A stretch of 64,000 bases of DNA, taken from assembly GCA_965276835.1 (NCBI GenBank), contig OZ255631.1:5456001-5520000 (forward strand). The letters run 5' to 3'. This document shows positions 52,213 to 61,551 of this stretch, piece after piece (positions within the stretch are counted from its first letter, which is position 1; every line of letters begins with the position of its first letter). The stretch comes from BOG-932 sp965276835 (GTDB taxonomy: Bacteria; Pseudomonadota; Alphaproteobacteria; BOG-932; Roseiterribacteraceae). Under the pieces are notes generated by a model. It saw only the letters and a program-made list of their open reading frames with translations, was not told the origin of the DNA and made no database searches. Position numbers and translations under genes: made by a program.

Positions 52213-53625
52213 CTAGGATGGCGGTGCGGCGAACCTCGCTTCCAGGCGGCGGTCGCGGAGGATACCGGCGACAAGCAAAATAACCGCGAAGCTTGCCGGC
52301 CACATCAGCCGGGACTGGTAGCGGTCGTGCGGGTTCGATAATGCGCCGCAGATAAAGGCGTTGCCGAACAACGCGATTAGCAGGAAGGCAGGCAGGAAGA
52401 TCCGGTCGGTCCAACAATGCCGCCACAGCGCCGCGGCCAGGATCGCGCCGAGCGCGACGATCGACAGGCCGCCGACCGGGATATGCAGCAGGTTGATCCA
52501 GTCGAAATCGATCCGGTCCTGCTGCTGGCGGGAGGCGCGATAGTCGTCCAGCTGGTCGGGCATATGCCGCGTCATCGCCGGCACCGGTATGTCGTTCAGC
52601 GGTTCGATGCCGTCCCCGGTTTCGAACGTCACCAGTTGCTCCAGCGTGTTTAAGATCGCCATCTTCATATGGAGCCACGGATAGCGCCTCAAGCTGTCGG
52701 ACAGGATTTGCTTCGCCTCCTCGTTCGTCCCGGCGAAGCCGCCCAGTTCGTCGAACGGCGAATCGCCCCATAGGAAGTCGTTGGCGGTCTTGGGCAAATT
52801 GTCCTTATAGACGCACAGGCGATAGCCGGACCGCGGGCAGGTATCGTCCAGCAGACGCTGTGCGATTCCATCCTGGATCAGCCGGCCGAGCACGAAGGAC
52901 GGGCCGGCGCGGCTGACGAAGACATCGCCGGTGCGCACGAAGTTGCTGCCCACCAGCGCGACGAGGGACAACGCAAATACCAAGGCGGGCAGCCGCCAGC
53001 TTGGTTCGACGGTGGCCGCCGGCAGTCGGCGTGTCGCGGTCTGCATCAGTGCAACCAGGATGGCGAGACCCGCCGCCAGGCCGAGATGCGAGGCGTGCGC
53101 GGTCAGGCCGAGGACGGCAACCCCGACCAAACCCGCCTTGTGTGGCAAGGTCAGTTCGGCGGCATGGAAACCAAGCAGATAGAGGCAGAGCACCATCAAC
53201 GGCGCCAGAATGTCCGGCAGTACCTCCGCCGCGTACCAGGGAAGCCCGGTGACGACGCACAACGCCAGTACGATGGCGAAAAAGCGCCAAGGCGACAGGC
53301 CGGGCAGCACGATCCGCGCGAACTCGGCCATCACCAGCACAGTGATCGTGACTTGCCCGACCATCGCCGGCCAAAGGCTGAAATGCGGCCAGAAGCTGCC
53401 GAGGAACAAAGCGTAGAAAGCGGAGCGTTCCGGGCTGAAGCCACCCTGCATCGCCAGATCGATGAACGCGCCGGTGTCGTAGAACATGAACGGAAAGCCG
53501 TTCCACACGGCCGGCATCAGAACAATCAGAATGGCGGCGGCAAGGGCCGAAATCCAGGCGAACGGAAGTCGGTGCCGCATGGGCGTCCAGAAGCCGACCG
53601 GGGCGACTAGCGCACGGGATATCAC
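52213..53625 (-). CDS. Polytopic membrane protein of unknown function
   Basis: This 470-residue protein has about ten hydrophobic segments. A soluble region interrupts them (about 235-350) and contains CPRSGYRLCVYKDNLPKTA, which holds two cysteines that could pair in the periplasm. An early loop reads FYDTGAFIDLAMQGG, with an acidic residue after the first membrane helix, as in GT-C glycosyltransferases. The resemblance is weak, so I leave function open. An ATG 15 codons in (53580) is an alternative start. Neighbours (amidohydrolase downstream, PQQ-type propeller upstream) do not explain it. Confidence 0.7.
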   Translation of the reverse strand: MISRALVAPVGFWTPMRHRLPFAWISALAAAILIVLMPAVWNGFPFMFYDTGAFIDLAMQGGFSPERSAFYALFLGSFWPHFSLWPAMVGQVTITVLVMAEFARIVLPGLSPWRFFAIVLALCVVTGLPWYAAEVLPDILAPLMVLCLYLLGFHAAELTLPHKAGLVGVAVLGLTAHASHLGLAAGLAILVALMQTATRRLPAATVEPSWRLPALVFALSLVALVGSNFVRTGDVFVSRAGPSFVLGRLIQDGIAQRLLDDTCPRSGYRLCVYKDNLPKTANDFLWGDSPFDELGGFAGTNEEAKQILSDSLRRYPWLHMKMAILNTLEQLVTFETGDGIEPLNDIPVPAMTRHMPDQLDDYRASRQQQDRIDFDWINLLHIPVGGLSIVALGAILAAALWRHCWTDRIFLPAFLLIALFGNAFICGALSNPHDRYQSRLMWPASFAVILLVAGILRDRRLEARFAAPPS

Positions 53626-53717
53626 GACAAGGGTCCGAGCCTGTTTTTATATTGCGGGAATTATGCACCCGACCGAGCTCAGCGACCATAGAAAGCGATT
53701 ATGGCTGGGATGTGGCG

Positions 53718-55238
53718 CTATTTCCCGTCAACCGTGAAGGCGTAAAACTTGTTGTTGCCCTTGAACGGCGGCCCGAGATGGGAATAGCCGGAACCCCAAT
53801 AGACGGTGCCGTTCGCGATGACGGCGCCGGCGATCACCGAACCGCCCGAAGGGTATTTCCATAAGATCCGTCCTGTCGCGGCATCCAGCGCCAGCATATT
53901 GGACTGACCCGCGCCGGCAGCCATGGACCCGGCGAAAACCACACCGTTCGATACCGCGACAGGCCCAATATCGACCGCTCCATGCAGGTCCGGCACCCGC
54001 CACAGCACCTGGCCGGTCGCGCTATCCAACGCGGCCCAGGAACCCGCCGTTCCGCCGGCATACGCCGTGCCCGTCGAATCGCCGATCGAGACATAGATGC
54101 GGCTTCCGTCGGTCGCCGATCCCCACATCATCCCGCCCTCCGGCGATCCGGGGCCGACCTGCTCAGACCACAACAGCGTGCCCTTGTCGGCATCGAACAC
54201 CGAATAGAGCCCGCTCTTCTGGCCGGCGCCGATCACCGTCTTCGCGCCCATCGTGAATTCGTTGGGCGCGGAGCCGAAATCATAGTCCGGTCCGGCGCCT
54301 TGCGGGCAGTTGCCGACGCCGGGCATATCGGTGAAGCAGGCGGTGTTCCAATCGTCGTTATCGCGCAGCCTTTTGGACCAGCGGATCGCGCCGGTCGCCG
54401 AATTCAGCGCCACGATCGAATCGACATGGTCGTCCGGCGACAGGCAGGCGCCCTCGCTTCCGCCGTTGGCGATACAGGTCAGATAGGCCGGGTCGGTAGG
54501 CTTCGCATAGTTGTTGCCGGTGCCGACATAAACCGTCTTGCGCACGACATCGACGACGGGATTGCTGCCCCACACCGCCGTGCCACTGTAATTCAACGGC
54601 GTCATGTAGGCCTTCCAGCGGACCGCGCCGGTCAGGGCATCGACCGCCACGACGCTGCCGCGGAATGAGCAGCACTGGTATCCGGCGAGGGAGGCTACGC
54701 CTTCCTCCGTCGATGCCACGCCGATATAGACGACGTTCCCCGCGACCACCGGCGAGCCGGTCAGGATCGCATGCGGCTGGCTGTCGACGGTCGTTTTCCA
54801 TTTCAGGATGCCCGTGACCGCGTCGATCGCCAGAAGATTCGCGCCACCCAGCGTACCGATATACAGAACCCCGCCGAAGACCGCCGGGCTGGTGCGCGAG
54901 ACCGTATCGGCGGGAAATCCATAGTCCGACAGTTGATGCCGCCATTTGAGGCCGCCGCTAAAGGCGCCCAGCGCCTGGAGATTGCCGCCCCAGTCCGGGA
55001 AATAGACCACGCCGTTCACCACCGCCGGCCGGGCCGACACGTCGCCGCCTACGGTTGCGACCCATTTCGGCTTCAGGTGCGAAACATTTTGGGGCGTGAT
55101 CGTAGTCTCGCCGGTGGTACCGGCTGTGTTCGCGATATTCTGGCCGAACATCGGCCAGTCTGTTGCGTTAGCGAGATTTGAAAGTGCGATTGCTGCCGTA
55201 GCGGACAGGATCGATGCCATCGAGAGCTGGAATTTCAT
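53718..55238 (-). CDS. Exported PQQ-type beta-propeller protein (polyvinyl-alcohol-dehydrogenase-like)
   Basis: This protein of about 506 residues has a signal peptide (ending near SNLANA). It is built from repeated propeller blades with the ALDxATGxxxW signature, for example AIDAVTGILKWK, AVDALTGAVRWK, ALNSATGAIRWSK and ALDAATGRILWKY. Adjacent cysteines in GYQCCSFRGS resemble the vicinal disulfide over the PQQ site in quinoprotein alcohol dehydrogenases. It would oxidise an alcohol in the periplasm, but no cytochrome c domain (CxxCH) is present, so electrons need a separate carrier. Of two adjacent ATGs the second (55238) has the better spacing from GGGAGG. Confidence 0.82.
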   Translation of the reverse strand: MKFQLSMASILSATAAIALSNLANATDWPMFGQNIANTAGTTGETTITPQNVSHLKPKWVATVGGDVSARPAVVNGVVYFPDWGGNLQALGAFSGGLKWRHQLSDYGFPADTVSRTSPAVFGGVLYIGTLGGANLLAIDAVTGILKWKTTVDSQPHAILTGSPVVAGNVVYIGVASTEEGVASLAGYQCCSFRGSVVAVDALTGAVRWKAYMTPLNYSGTAVWGSNPVVDVVRKTVYVGTGNNYAKPTDPAYLTCIANGGSEGACLSPDDHVDSIVALNSATGAIRWSKRLRDNDDWNTACFTDMPGVGNCPQGAGPDYDFGSAPNEFTMGAKTVIGAGQKSGLYSVFDADKGTLLWSEQVGPGSPEGGMMWGSATDGSRIYVSIGDSTGTAYAGGTAGSWAALDSATGQVLWRVPDLHGAVDIGPVAVSNGVVFAGSMAAGAGQSNMLALDAATGRILWKYPSGGSVIAGAVIANGTVYWGSGYSHLGPPFKGNNKFYAFTVDGK

Positions 55239-55322
55239 CATTGCCCTCCCTGATTTTCAGGATGGCAATAGAGCGCCGATCCGGCGGCGGCGCGGATGAC
55301 AAATCCGTGGCTATTTCGATCT

Positions 55323-56441
55323 TCAGGCCGCCGCGAGGCCCCGGCGTTCCGCGCTTCGGATCCAGCCGCCGCCGATCAGGCGGTCGCTCTGGTAAATGAC
55401 GCAGGCCTGGCCCGGTGCGACGCCGAATTGCGCGCCATCCAGATCCACGGTTGCCAAGCCACCTTCCAGTGCGATGACCGTGGCGGGGGCCAGAGGCTGG
55501 GCGGAGCGCAGCTTGACCTCGGCCTGTATTGTGTCGCCGGGGGCAATCGGCATCAGCCAGTTCATCTCCGACAGATGCACGCGGTCGCGCGCGAGGGCGG
55601 CCTTGGGGCCGACGACGACCCGGTCCCGTTCGGGATCGACGGACACGACATAAAGCGGTTCGGGATGGGCGATGCCCAGGCCGCGGCGCTGGCCGATGGT
55701 ATAATTGATGATCCCGTCATGGGTGCCCAGCTTCTCGCCTTCCAGCCCGACGATCTCACCGGGGCGGGTGGCGCCAGGGCGCAGCTTCTTGACCACCTCG
55801 GCGTAGCCACCGTTGGGAACGAAGCAGATATCTTGGCTGTCCGGCTTCTCCGCCACCGCGAGGCCCAGCTCCTGTGCCATCCGGCGGACCTCACTCTTCG
55901 GCACCGCACCCAGGGGGAAGCGCAGAAAGTCCAATTGATCTGGGGTGGTGGCGAACAGGAAATAGCTCTGGTCCCGCGCCGGGTCCGTGCCGCGGTGCAT
56001 TTCCGGTCCGTTCGGCCCGACGATCCGCTTGGCGTAGTGTCCGGTCGCCAGCGCGTCGGCGCCCAAGGTGCGGGCCATGTCCAGCAGGTCGCCGAACTTC
56101 ACCTTTTGGTTGCAGCGGATGCACGGAATCGGCGTCTCGCCGCGCAGATAGCTGTCGGCGAAATCGTCGATGACGCCCTGCTTGAAGCGGGATTCGTAGT
56201 CCAGGACGTAGTGCGGAATGCCCAGCTTGCCGGCCACCGCCCGGGCGTCGGCGATATCCTTGCCGGCGCAGCAAGTGCCGGTCTTGCCGGTCAGCGCGCC
56301 GTCGTCATAGAGCCGCAGTGTCGCCCCGATCACCTCATAGCCCTGGCCGGCCAGCAGCGCGGCAACGACCGAGGAATCGACGCCGCCGGACATGGCGACG
56401 ACGACGCGTGCGCCGGGTGCCAGGTTATGGTCGGCGGTCAT
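55323..56441 (-). CDS. mnmA: tRNA-specific 2-thiouridylase MnmA
   Basis: This 372-residue enzyme thiolates U34 of tRNA-Lys, -Glu and -Gln. It has the PP-loop VVVAMSGGVDSSVVAALL, the conserved GTCCAGKDIADAR region (first catalytic cysteine), CIRCNQKVKFG and the second catalytic cysteine in DSQDICFVP. The tRNA-binding HDGIINYTIGQRRGLGI segment is intact. The ATG at 56441 fits family length; a GTG two codons upstream is an alternative. It is the last gene of a minus-strand run cysE, cysteine desulfurase, ferredoxin, mnmA. That run would supply its sulfur. Confidence 0.96.
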   Translation of the reverse strand: MTADHNLAPGARVVVAMSGGVDSSVVAALLAGQGYEVIGATLRLYDDGALTGKTGTCCAGKDIADARAVAGKLGIPHYVLDYESRFKQGVIDDFADSYLRGETPIPCIRCNQKVKFGDLLDMARTLGADALATGHYAKRIVGPNGPEMHRGTDPARDQSYFLFATTPDQLDFLRFPLGAVPKSEVRRMAQELGLAVAEKPDSQDICFVPNGGYAEVVKKLRPGATRPGEIVGLEGEKLGTHDGIINYTIGQRRGLGIAHPEPLYVVSVDPERDRVVVGPKAALARDRVHLSEMNWLMPIAPGDTIQAEVKLRSAQPLAPATVIALEGGLATVDLDGAQFGVAPGQACVIYQSDRLIGGGWIRSAERRGLAAA

Positions 56442-56457
56442 GTCCACGGGACGGCTC

Positions 56458-56790
56458 TCAGGCCTTCTGCATGTTGCGGGTGCCGGCGGGCAGGCGCACG
56501 GTCAGGCCGTCCAGCTCTTCGCTGATGATGATCTGGCAACCCAGGCGGCTGGTCTTGGTCAGCGCAAAGGCCAAGTCGAGCATATCTTCCTCGTCCTCGG
56601 TCGCCTCGGGCAGCAACTCGTACCATTCTGGATCGACGACGACATGGCAGGTCGAGCAGGCAAGCGAACCCTCACACGCGCCCTCAAGGTCGATATCGTG
56701 CTTGTGCGCGATCTCCAGCAGCGACAGCCCGACCGGTGCGTCGAACTCGCGCCGCGTCCCATCGCGCTCAATGAAAATAACCTTGGGCAT
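56458..56790 (-). CDS. Adrenodoxin-type [2Fe-2S] ferredoxin
   Basis: This 110-residue ferredoxin has cluster ligands C39-x5-C45-x2-C48 (ACEGSLACSTCHVV) and C85 (RLGCQIII). The acidic helix between (EATEDEEDMLD) is typical of the vertebrate-adrenodoxin/Isc-Fdx group that donates electrons to Fe-S cluster assembly or P450 enzymes. Its ATG overlaps the TAA of the preceding cysteine desulfurase by one base (TAATG), so the two are translationally coupled, which favours a role in cluster or sulfur chemistry. Confidence 0.94.
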   Translation of the reverse strand: MPKVIFIERDGTRREFDAPVGLSLLEIAHKHDIDLEGACEGSLACSTCHVVVDPEWYELLPEATEDEEDMLDLAFALTKTSRLGCQIIISEELDGLTVRLPAGTRNMQKA

Positions 56791-57923
56791 TAAACCGGCA
56801 ACTCCTGCTTCGATAAACCTTTCGGCGACGACATAGAGGATTTTGCCCGGCGATGCACGTCAGCCCAGGTTTCAACCAGCCGGTCGATGTCGTTGGCGGT
56901 GGTTTCCCAGCCCAGGCTGATCCGGATCGCCTCGCGTGCCGTCGCCTCCGGCACGCCCATCGCCAGCAGCACGGGCGACGGCTCGACTGCGCCGCTGGAG
57001 CAGGCCGCGCCGGAACTGACTGCGATGCAGGCAAGGTCCAGCGCGATCAGCAGCGTCTCGGCCAGCAGTCCGGGGGTGCCGAAACAGCTGGTGTTGCCGA
57101 CGCGCGGCGCATCGCGGCCATGGATCGCGAGGTCGGGCGCGACTGCCAGCAGCCGCGCCTCCATCTCGTCGCGCAGCACCCCCAGGGCCGGATCTTCAGC
57201 CGCCAGCCGGGCGGCGGCGCCGAAGCCCGAGATGGCCGCGACATTTTCCGTTCCCGCGCGCCGGCGCTTTTCCTGCCCGCCGCCGCGCAGCAGCGGTTTG
57301 AGGGCGACGCCGTCACGGATATAGAGTGCCCCTGCGCCCTGCGGGCCGCCCATCTTGTGGGCGGACAGGGTCAGCAGGTCGACATCCAGTGCGTATACGT
57401 CGACCGGGATACGGCCGGGGGCTTGGGCGGCATCGGAATGAATGAGTGCGTCATATCGGTGGGCGATCGCTGCTGCCTCGGCCACAGGCTGAATGACCCC
57501 TGTCTCGTTGTTGACCAGCATCAGCGAAACCAGGGCAGGTTGCCCCAGCGCGCCAAGCATCCGGTCCAATGCATCGAGATCGACTATGCCGGTTTCCAGG
57601 ACCGGAACGGTCAGCAGATGTGGGCGCGCTTTCAACACCGACGGGTGTTCGACCGCGGAAACCATCAGCGGGCGGTCGATGCCGTTGAGCGCGGTGGCGT
57701 TGGCCTCGGTGGCGCTTGATGTGAAAAGGATTTCGCCCATACTTGCGCCGATCAGGGCGGCGACCTCGGTACGGGCCCGCTCGACGGTTTGGCGCGCCTG
57801 CTGGCCCAGGCGATGCACGGACGATGCGTTGGATGGAACCTCCAGCGCATCGAGCATCGCCGCGCGCACGGCGGGCTTCACCGGTTGCGTTGCGTTGTAA
57901 TCGAGATAGATGTGCGGGCGCAT
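56790..57923 (-). CDS. Cysteine desulfurase (NifS/IscS family)
   Basis: This 377-residue fold-type I PLP enzyme removes sulfur from cysteine as a persulfide. It has YLDYNATQPV at the start, the Schiff-base lysine K190 in SAHKMGGPQG and the persulfide cysteine C308 in SSGAACSSG. The short distance around that cysteine resembles NifS/IscS group I enzymes. The GGGQEKRRRAGTEN segment is conserved. It probably delivers sulfur to the ferredoxin and MnmA encoded next in the run. No iscU or sufE gene is in the window. Confidence 0.93.
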   Translation of the reverse strand: MRPHIYLDYNATQPVKPAVRAAMLDALEVPSNASSVHRLGQQARQTVERARTEVAALIGASMGEILFTSSATEANATALNGIDRPLMVSAVEHPSVLKARPHLLTVPVLETGIVDLDALDRMLGALGQPALVSLMLVNNETGVIQPVAEAAAIAHRYDALIHSDAAQAPGRIPVDVYALDVDLLTLSAHKMGGPQGAGALYIRDGVALKPLLRGGGQEKRRRAGTENVAAISGFGAAARLAAEDPALGVLRDEMEARLLAVAPDLAIHGRDAPRVGNTSCFGTPGLLAETLLIALDLACIAVSSGAACSSGAVEPSPVLLAMGVPEATAREAIRISLGWETTANDIDRLVETWADVHRRAKSSMSSPKGLSKQELPV

Positions 57924-57948
57924 GATGCGCGAATTAAACTCTGGCAGC

Positions 57949-58653
57949 TTATTCCGCGGCGTCGGAAAGCGGCGTCGGGTGGCGTGCCTGTTCCTCGGTT
58001 TGCGCGGCCTCGATCGCCTGCAGCCGTTCCGTCAGCGTCCGCACCTGGGCATTCAGCGTGGTCAGCAGGCAGGCGATCGGATCGGCCGCCTCGCTGCACG
58101 GCGTGCCATACGCCAGGAAGTCCGGCGCGGAGCGCCCGATATCCTGCGACGCCTTGGCGGGAATGCCGACCATCGTGGCGCCTTGCGGCACGTCATGCAG
58201 AACCACGGCGTTCGCGCCGATGCGCGCGCCGTCGGCGACCGTGATCGGGCCCAGCACATGCGCGCCGGCGCCGACAATGACGTTGTTGCCCAAGGTCGGA
58301 TGGCGCTTGACGCCACGCTGCAGCGATGTGCCGCCCAAGGTCACGCCCTGATAGAGCGTCACGTCGTCGCCCACGACGGCGGTCGAGCCGATGACAACGC
58401 CCATGCCGTGGTCGATGAACATCCGCTCGCCGATCTCAGCGGACGGGTGAATTTCAATGCCGGTGAAGAACCGCGCTACCTGGGAAACCCAGCGTGCAGC
58501 GGTATGCAGGCCGTGGACGTCAAGCCGGTGCGCACCGCGGTGCAGGACAAGGGCGTGGAAGCCCGGATAGCACAGCCAGACCTCAAGCCGCGATCTGGCG
58601 GCTGGGTCGCGCGCGATAATGCTGTCTACGTGAGCAAGAAAATGCTTGAACAC
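57949..58653 (-). CDS. cysE: Serine O-acetyltransferase
   Basis: This 234-residue enzyme makes O-acetylserine, the precursor of cysteine. The N-terminal helical domain contains IIARDPAARSRLEVWLCYPG, and the hexapeptide-repeat left-handed beta-helix contains IDHGMGVVIG, TLGGTSLQRGVKRHPT and GNNVIVGAGAHVLGP. The start is placed at a GTG at 58653, which gives the family's usual MFKHF opening; an upstream TTG extension of 38 codons has no counterpart. It heads the run with cysteine desulfurase, ferredoxin and mnmA, so cysteine made here could be the sulfur source for the following enzymes. Confidence 0.93.
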   Translation of the reverse strand: MFKHFLAHVDSIIARDPAARSRLEVWLCYPGFHALVLHRGAHRLDVHGLHTAARWVSQVARFFTGIEIHPSAEIGERMFIDHGMGVVIGSTAVVGDDVTLYQGVTLGGTSLQRGVKRHPTLGNNVIVGAGAHVLGPITVADGARIGANAVVLHDVPQGATMVGIPAKASQDIGRSAPDFLAYGTPCSEAADPIACLLTTLNAQVRTLTERLQAIEAAQTEEQARHPTPLSDAAE

Positions 58654-58878
58654 ACTGCGACCCGTTATGATATGATTGCGGCCCGCCGCAATTTGCCTTC
58701 GCAAAACTGTCTTCCCAACGGCTTTGGGATGACTTTTACGATATGGTGATTGCGGGGATAAAGGCAATCGGGGTCCAAGGTCAAGTTTTGCGGGTCGCGA
58801 TTCCAGCGGTCGCGTCTCGGCCGGCGGGCAGTTTTCTGCGCCTCAACGGCGCGTCGTACATCGAGTAGATCAAGAACT

Positions 58879-59541
58879 ATGCCTGAAGTGACAATCAACG
58901 GTCCGGCCGGCCGGCTGGAAGGGCGCTATACCCATAACAAGGCGCCGAACGCACCGATCGCGCTGGTTCTTCATCCTCATCCCCAACATGGCGGCACGAT
59001 GAACAATCGGGTCGTCTACACGCTGTTCCAGTCTTTCGTGACCGCCGGCTTCTCGACGCTGCGCATCAATTTCCGCGGCGTCGGCCGCAGCCAGGGCAAG
59101 TATGACCGGGGCGAGGGGGAGATGAACGATGCCGCTTCCGCCGTCGACTGGTTGCAGACCTATAACCCGCAGGCTAGCGCCATCTGGATCGCCGGCTTCT
59201 CTTTCGGCGCCTGGATCGGCATGCAGCTTTTGATGCGCCGCCCCGAATTTGACGGCTTCGTTGTCGTCTCGCCGCCGGCCAATCTATACGACTTCACCTT
59301 CCTGGCGCCGTGCCCGTCATCGGGCCTCATCCTGCAGGGCGACCGGGACGACTTGGTCAGCGAGCCGGCAGTCGCCAAGCTGGCGGACAAGATCGCCAAG
59401 CAGCGCGGCTTGGCGATCGATTATCGCGTGGTGCCCGGCGCCAACCATTTCTTCGGCGAGCAGCAGGAGATCATCTCCGAGCATGTCACCGGCTATCTGA
59501 AGGAAGCCCTTGCCAAACAGGCGCAGCAGCCGGTCGGCTAG
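58879..59541 (+). CDS. Alpha/beta hydrolase (COG2945-type)
   Basis: This 220-residue compact alpha/beta hydrolase has LVLHPHPQHGGTMNN (oxyanion strand), the nucleophile elbow AGFSFGAWIG and LILQGDRDDLVSEP with the acid. The catalytic histidine is in VPGANHFFGEQQ. The family is widespread and small; esterase or dipeptidyl-peptidase-like activity is assumed but unproven. It stands alone on the plus strand and overlaps the convergent, frameshifted PIG-L/GT32 gene by four bases. Confidence 0.88.
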   Translation: MPEVTINGPAGRLEGRYTHNKAPNAPIALVLHPHPQHGGTMNNRVVYTLFQSFVTAGFSTLRINFRGVGRSQGKYDRGEGEMNDAASAVDWLQTYNPQASAIWIAGFSFGAWIGMQLLMRRPEFDGFVVVSPPANLYDFTFLAPCPSSGLILQGDRDDLVSEPAVAKLADKIAKQRGLAIDYRVVPGANHFFGEQQEIISEHVTGYLKEALAKQAQQPVG

Positions 59542-61400
59542 GCGTAAGGCTGGCCGGTTACAGCCGGTCCGTCGATCTTCTCGAGCCTGAAGCGCGTTAT
59601 CTTCGCCGTCAGCCGGCCGTAAGCATGCGGCCGAAATTCGAAGAGCGGCAGCGCATTGGAGACCGCAAAGGTGAATTCTACGCGGCCGGCGACAGTTCCT
59701 GCCGGTTGCCGGTGCTCATACAGTGTCTGTCGACCGTGATCGTAAACGAGATCGACGACAATGCGGGGCAGCGCCTCTTCCCTGTCGAACAGGATGGTCA
59801 GGCGATATTCGCCGGGCGTCACGTCGAATGTCAGGATTCCGGAGGCGTCGGGCTCTGCGGCGATACCGTCCTCGGTGCGCCGCGCCTGCTTGGTTAAGTG
59901 GATCGCCGGGTCGTCGAACGACCAGACGCTGACCGGTTCGCCATAGATCGATCTGCTGTGCCAGTAATGGTTGTAATTGTTTCCCGTACAAACCGATCAG
60001 CGAATAGTCGGGTGCGATAAAGGCAATGTTCTGCTGGGGTTTACCTTGCATGATCGGGCGGCGCAGGCCGATCCATTGGTCGTCGGCATCCTCCTGCTGC
60101 CTTTTCCCGGCCATCGCCGCGGCCAGTGCGCGACCGAACAGGACCGGCCCAGTGGGATAAAGCGGATTGGCGCCGTAATATTTGCGGGCGCAGTTTTCGA
60201 CGACATAGTCGATTGCGATGCGGAATTCGCGTCGTCCCGGAACGGCCCAAATGATGCCGACCGCGCGGCGGTCCAGCTGGGCGCCATCAGGTCGTCGTCT
60301 CTGAACGACGCCAGCCCGACGCCCGGCGGGGGCTTGATTGCGTCGATGGGGCGGATCGCCAGGTCGATATACAGGCCGCCGAAAACATAGAGCAGGCAAT
60401 AGCGCGCGAGATCGGCCTTGTAGGCATAAGGGCGCAGCCGATCGAAGGCCGCCAGAACCTGCGGTTCGAAATGCTCGGCGATCATCCTGCGCAGTGCATG
60501 ACCGTCCCATAGCCGATACTCGGCGGCCGGATAAAGCGCCCGCAACGCAGCGGCATTTTCAGTAACGAAGTGCGGCAGGCGCGCGGGCAGAGTGAAGCCG
60601 TCGACCAGCAGAATTTGATGGATCGCGCGGGTGATCTGCCAAGGGCTATCCTGATGCGGCAGATCCAGAAACACCTCATACGGGCGGCGGAAGCGTTCCA
60701 AGAAAGGTTCAGGCAGCGGCGCGGCGGTGGGGTCGTCATCGATCATGCCGGTCACCTGCGATCGATAGAGCAGGATTGCCTGGTGCTTGAGTTCCGCTTG
60801 CCCTGCAATGTCCAGCCGATAGCCGTTTACGCTGCCGATCCCCACGTCTTCGGGCGCATGGGCACCCCAAATGGGATATTCGATCAGTTTCAACGCCGGC
60901 ATCCACAGATGCACCAGATGCGCGACGGCATAGGCGGCTTTGTGATCGGGATGCGGATCGTCTCGCCAGGTCACGGCAATTGCGCCAAGGGCGTCCGGCT
61001 CGCCGCCCATCGTTCGAACAATGGACAGAACCTCCTTGGCGACGGCGGTCAGTTCCCCGCCGGTTGCCAGGACCGCGCCGTCTTTGATGTCCAGGAAATG
61101 CATGTCCTGACGGTCGACCCCCAGCGTTTCGAGCGCCGCGATCGATTCCGCCTGCCGGATGATGCGTAGGCGGTCCGGCGGATATTCCCGCGACCTGGGG
61201 TGCGAGCCGGTCCCGTCGCTGAGGATGACGACGCGAACCTCGCGCTGGTCCAACCGCGCTTGAGCAATCAAGCCGCCGCACCCCAATGTTTCGTCATCCG
61301 GATGAGGGGCGATGACGATCAGCCCGCCCTTGCCGACGATCCGATCCAGAGGAACGAACGGCAGGTTATCCAGCGATTCAACGAAGCAACCGCCGTCCAT
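59538..61400 (-). pseudogene. PIG-L deacetylase / GT32-like glycosyltransferase fusion, interrupted by two compensating frameshifts
   Basis: Read through, the gene would give about 620 residues. Residues 1-240 are a PIG-L/LmbE deacetylase with IAPHPDDETLG (zinc-binding His and Asp-Asp) and DDPHPDHKAA. From about 290 a GT32-like sugar transferase follows, with KADLARYCLLYVFGG and YIDLAIRP. Near 60260 a one-base deletion moves the frame; the correct frame then reads GIIWAVPGRREFRIAI to FIAPDYSLIGLYGKQ. Near 59970 a one-base insertion restores the first frame into YNHYWHSRSIYGEP and a C-terminal beta-rich domain. As written, translation stops at 59997. GAGG eight bases before the ATG at 61400 supports the start. 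It is either a decaying gene or two sequence errors. Confidence 0.75.
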
Positions 61401-61551
61401 GATCACATCCTCGGATGAACAACCTTCTTGGAAACGACACCTAGAGCGCTCCACCCAGTTGGCGAAAGAGGATAAGGACTTCGTCGACGGCCCGCCAGGA
61501 TGCTCGGCTGCGCCGGTCCGAGGCGGGCAATGTCAGGTAGCGGCTCGCCGG

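Noticed and set aside
52135..52771. N-terminal extension of the second amidohydrolase
   Set aside because: The extra 212 codons overlap the neighbouring membrane protein gene, are arginine-rich and have no counterpart in the family. A ribosome binding site supports the start at 52135.
59716..60510. 265-codon minus-strand open frame treated as a separate gene
   Set aside because: Only its middle part resembles protein; both ends are out-of-frame shadows. It is the displaced central segment of the frameshifted PIG-L/GT32 gene.
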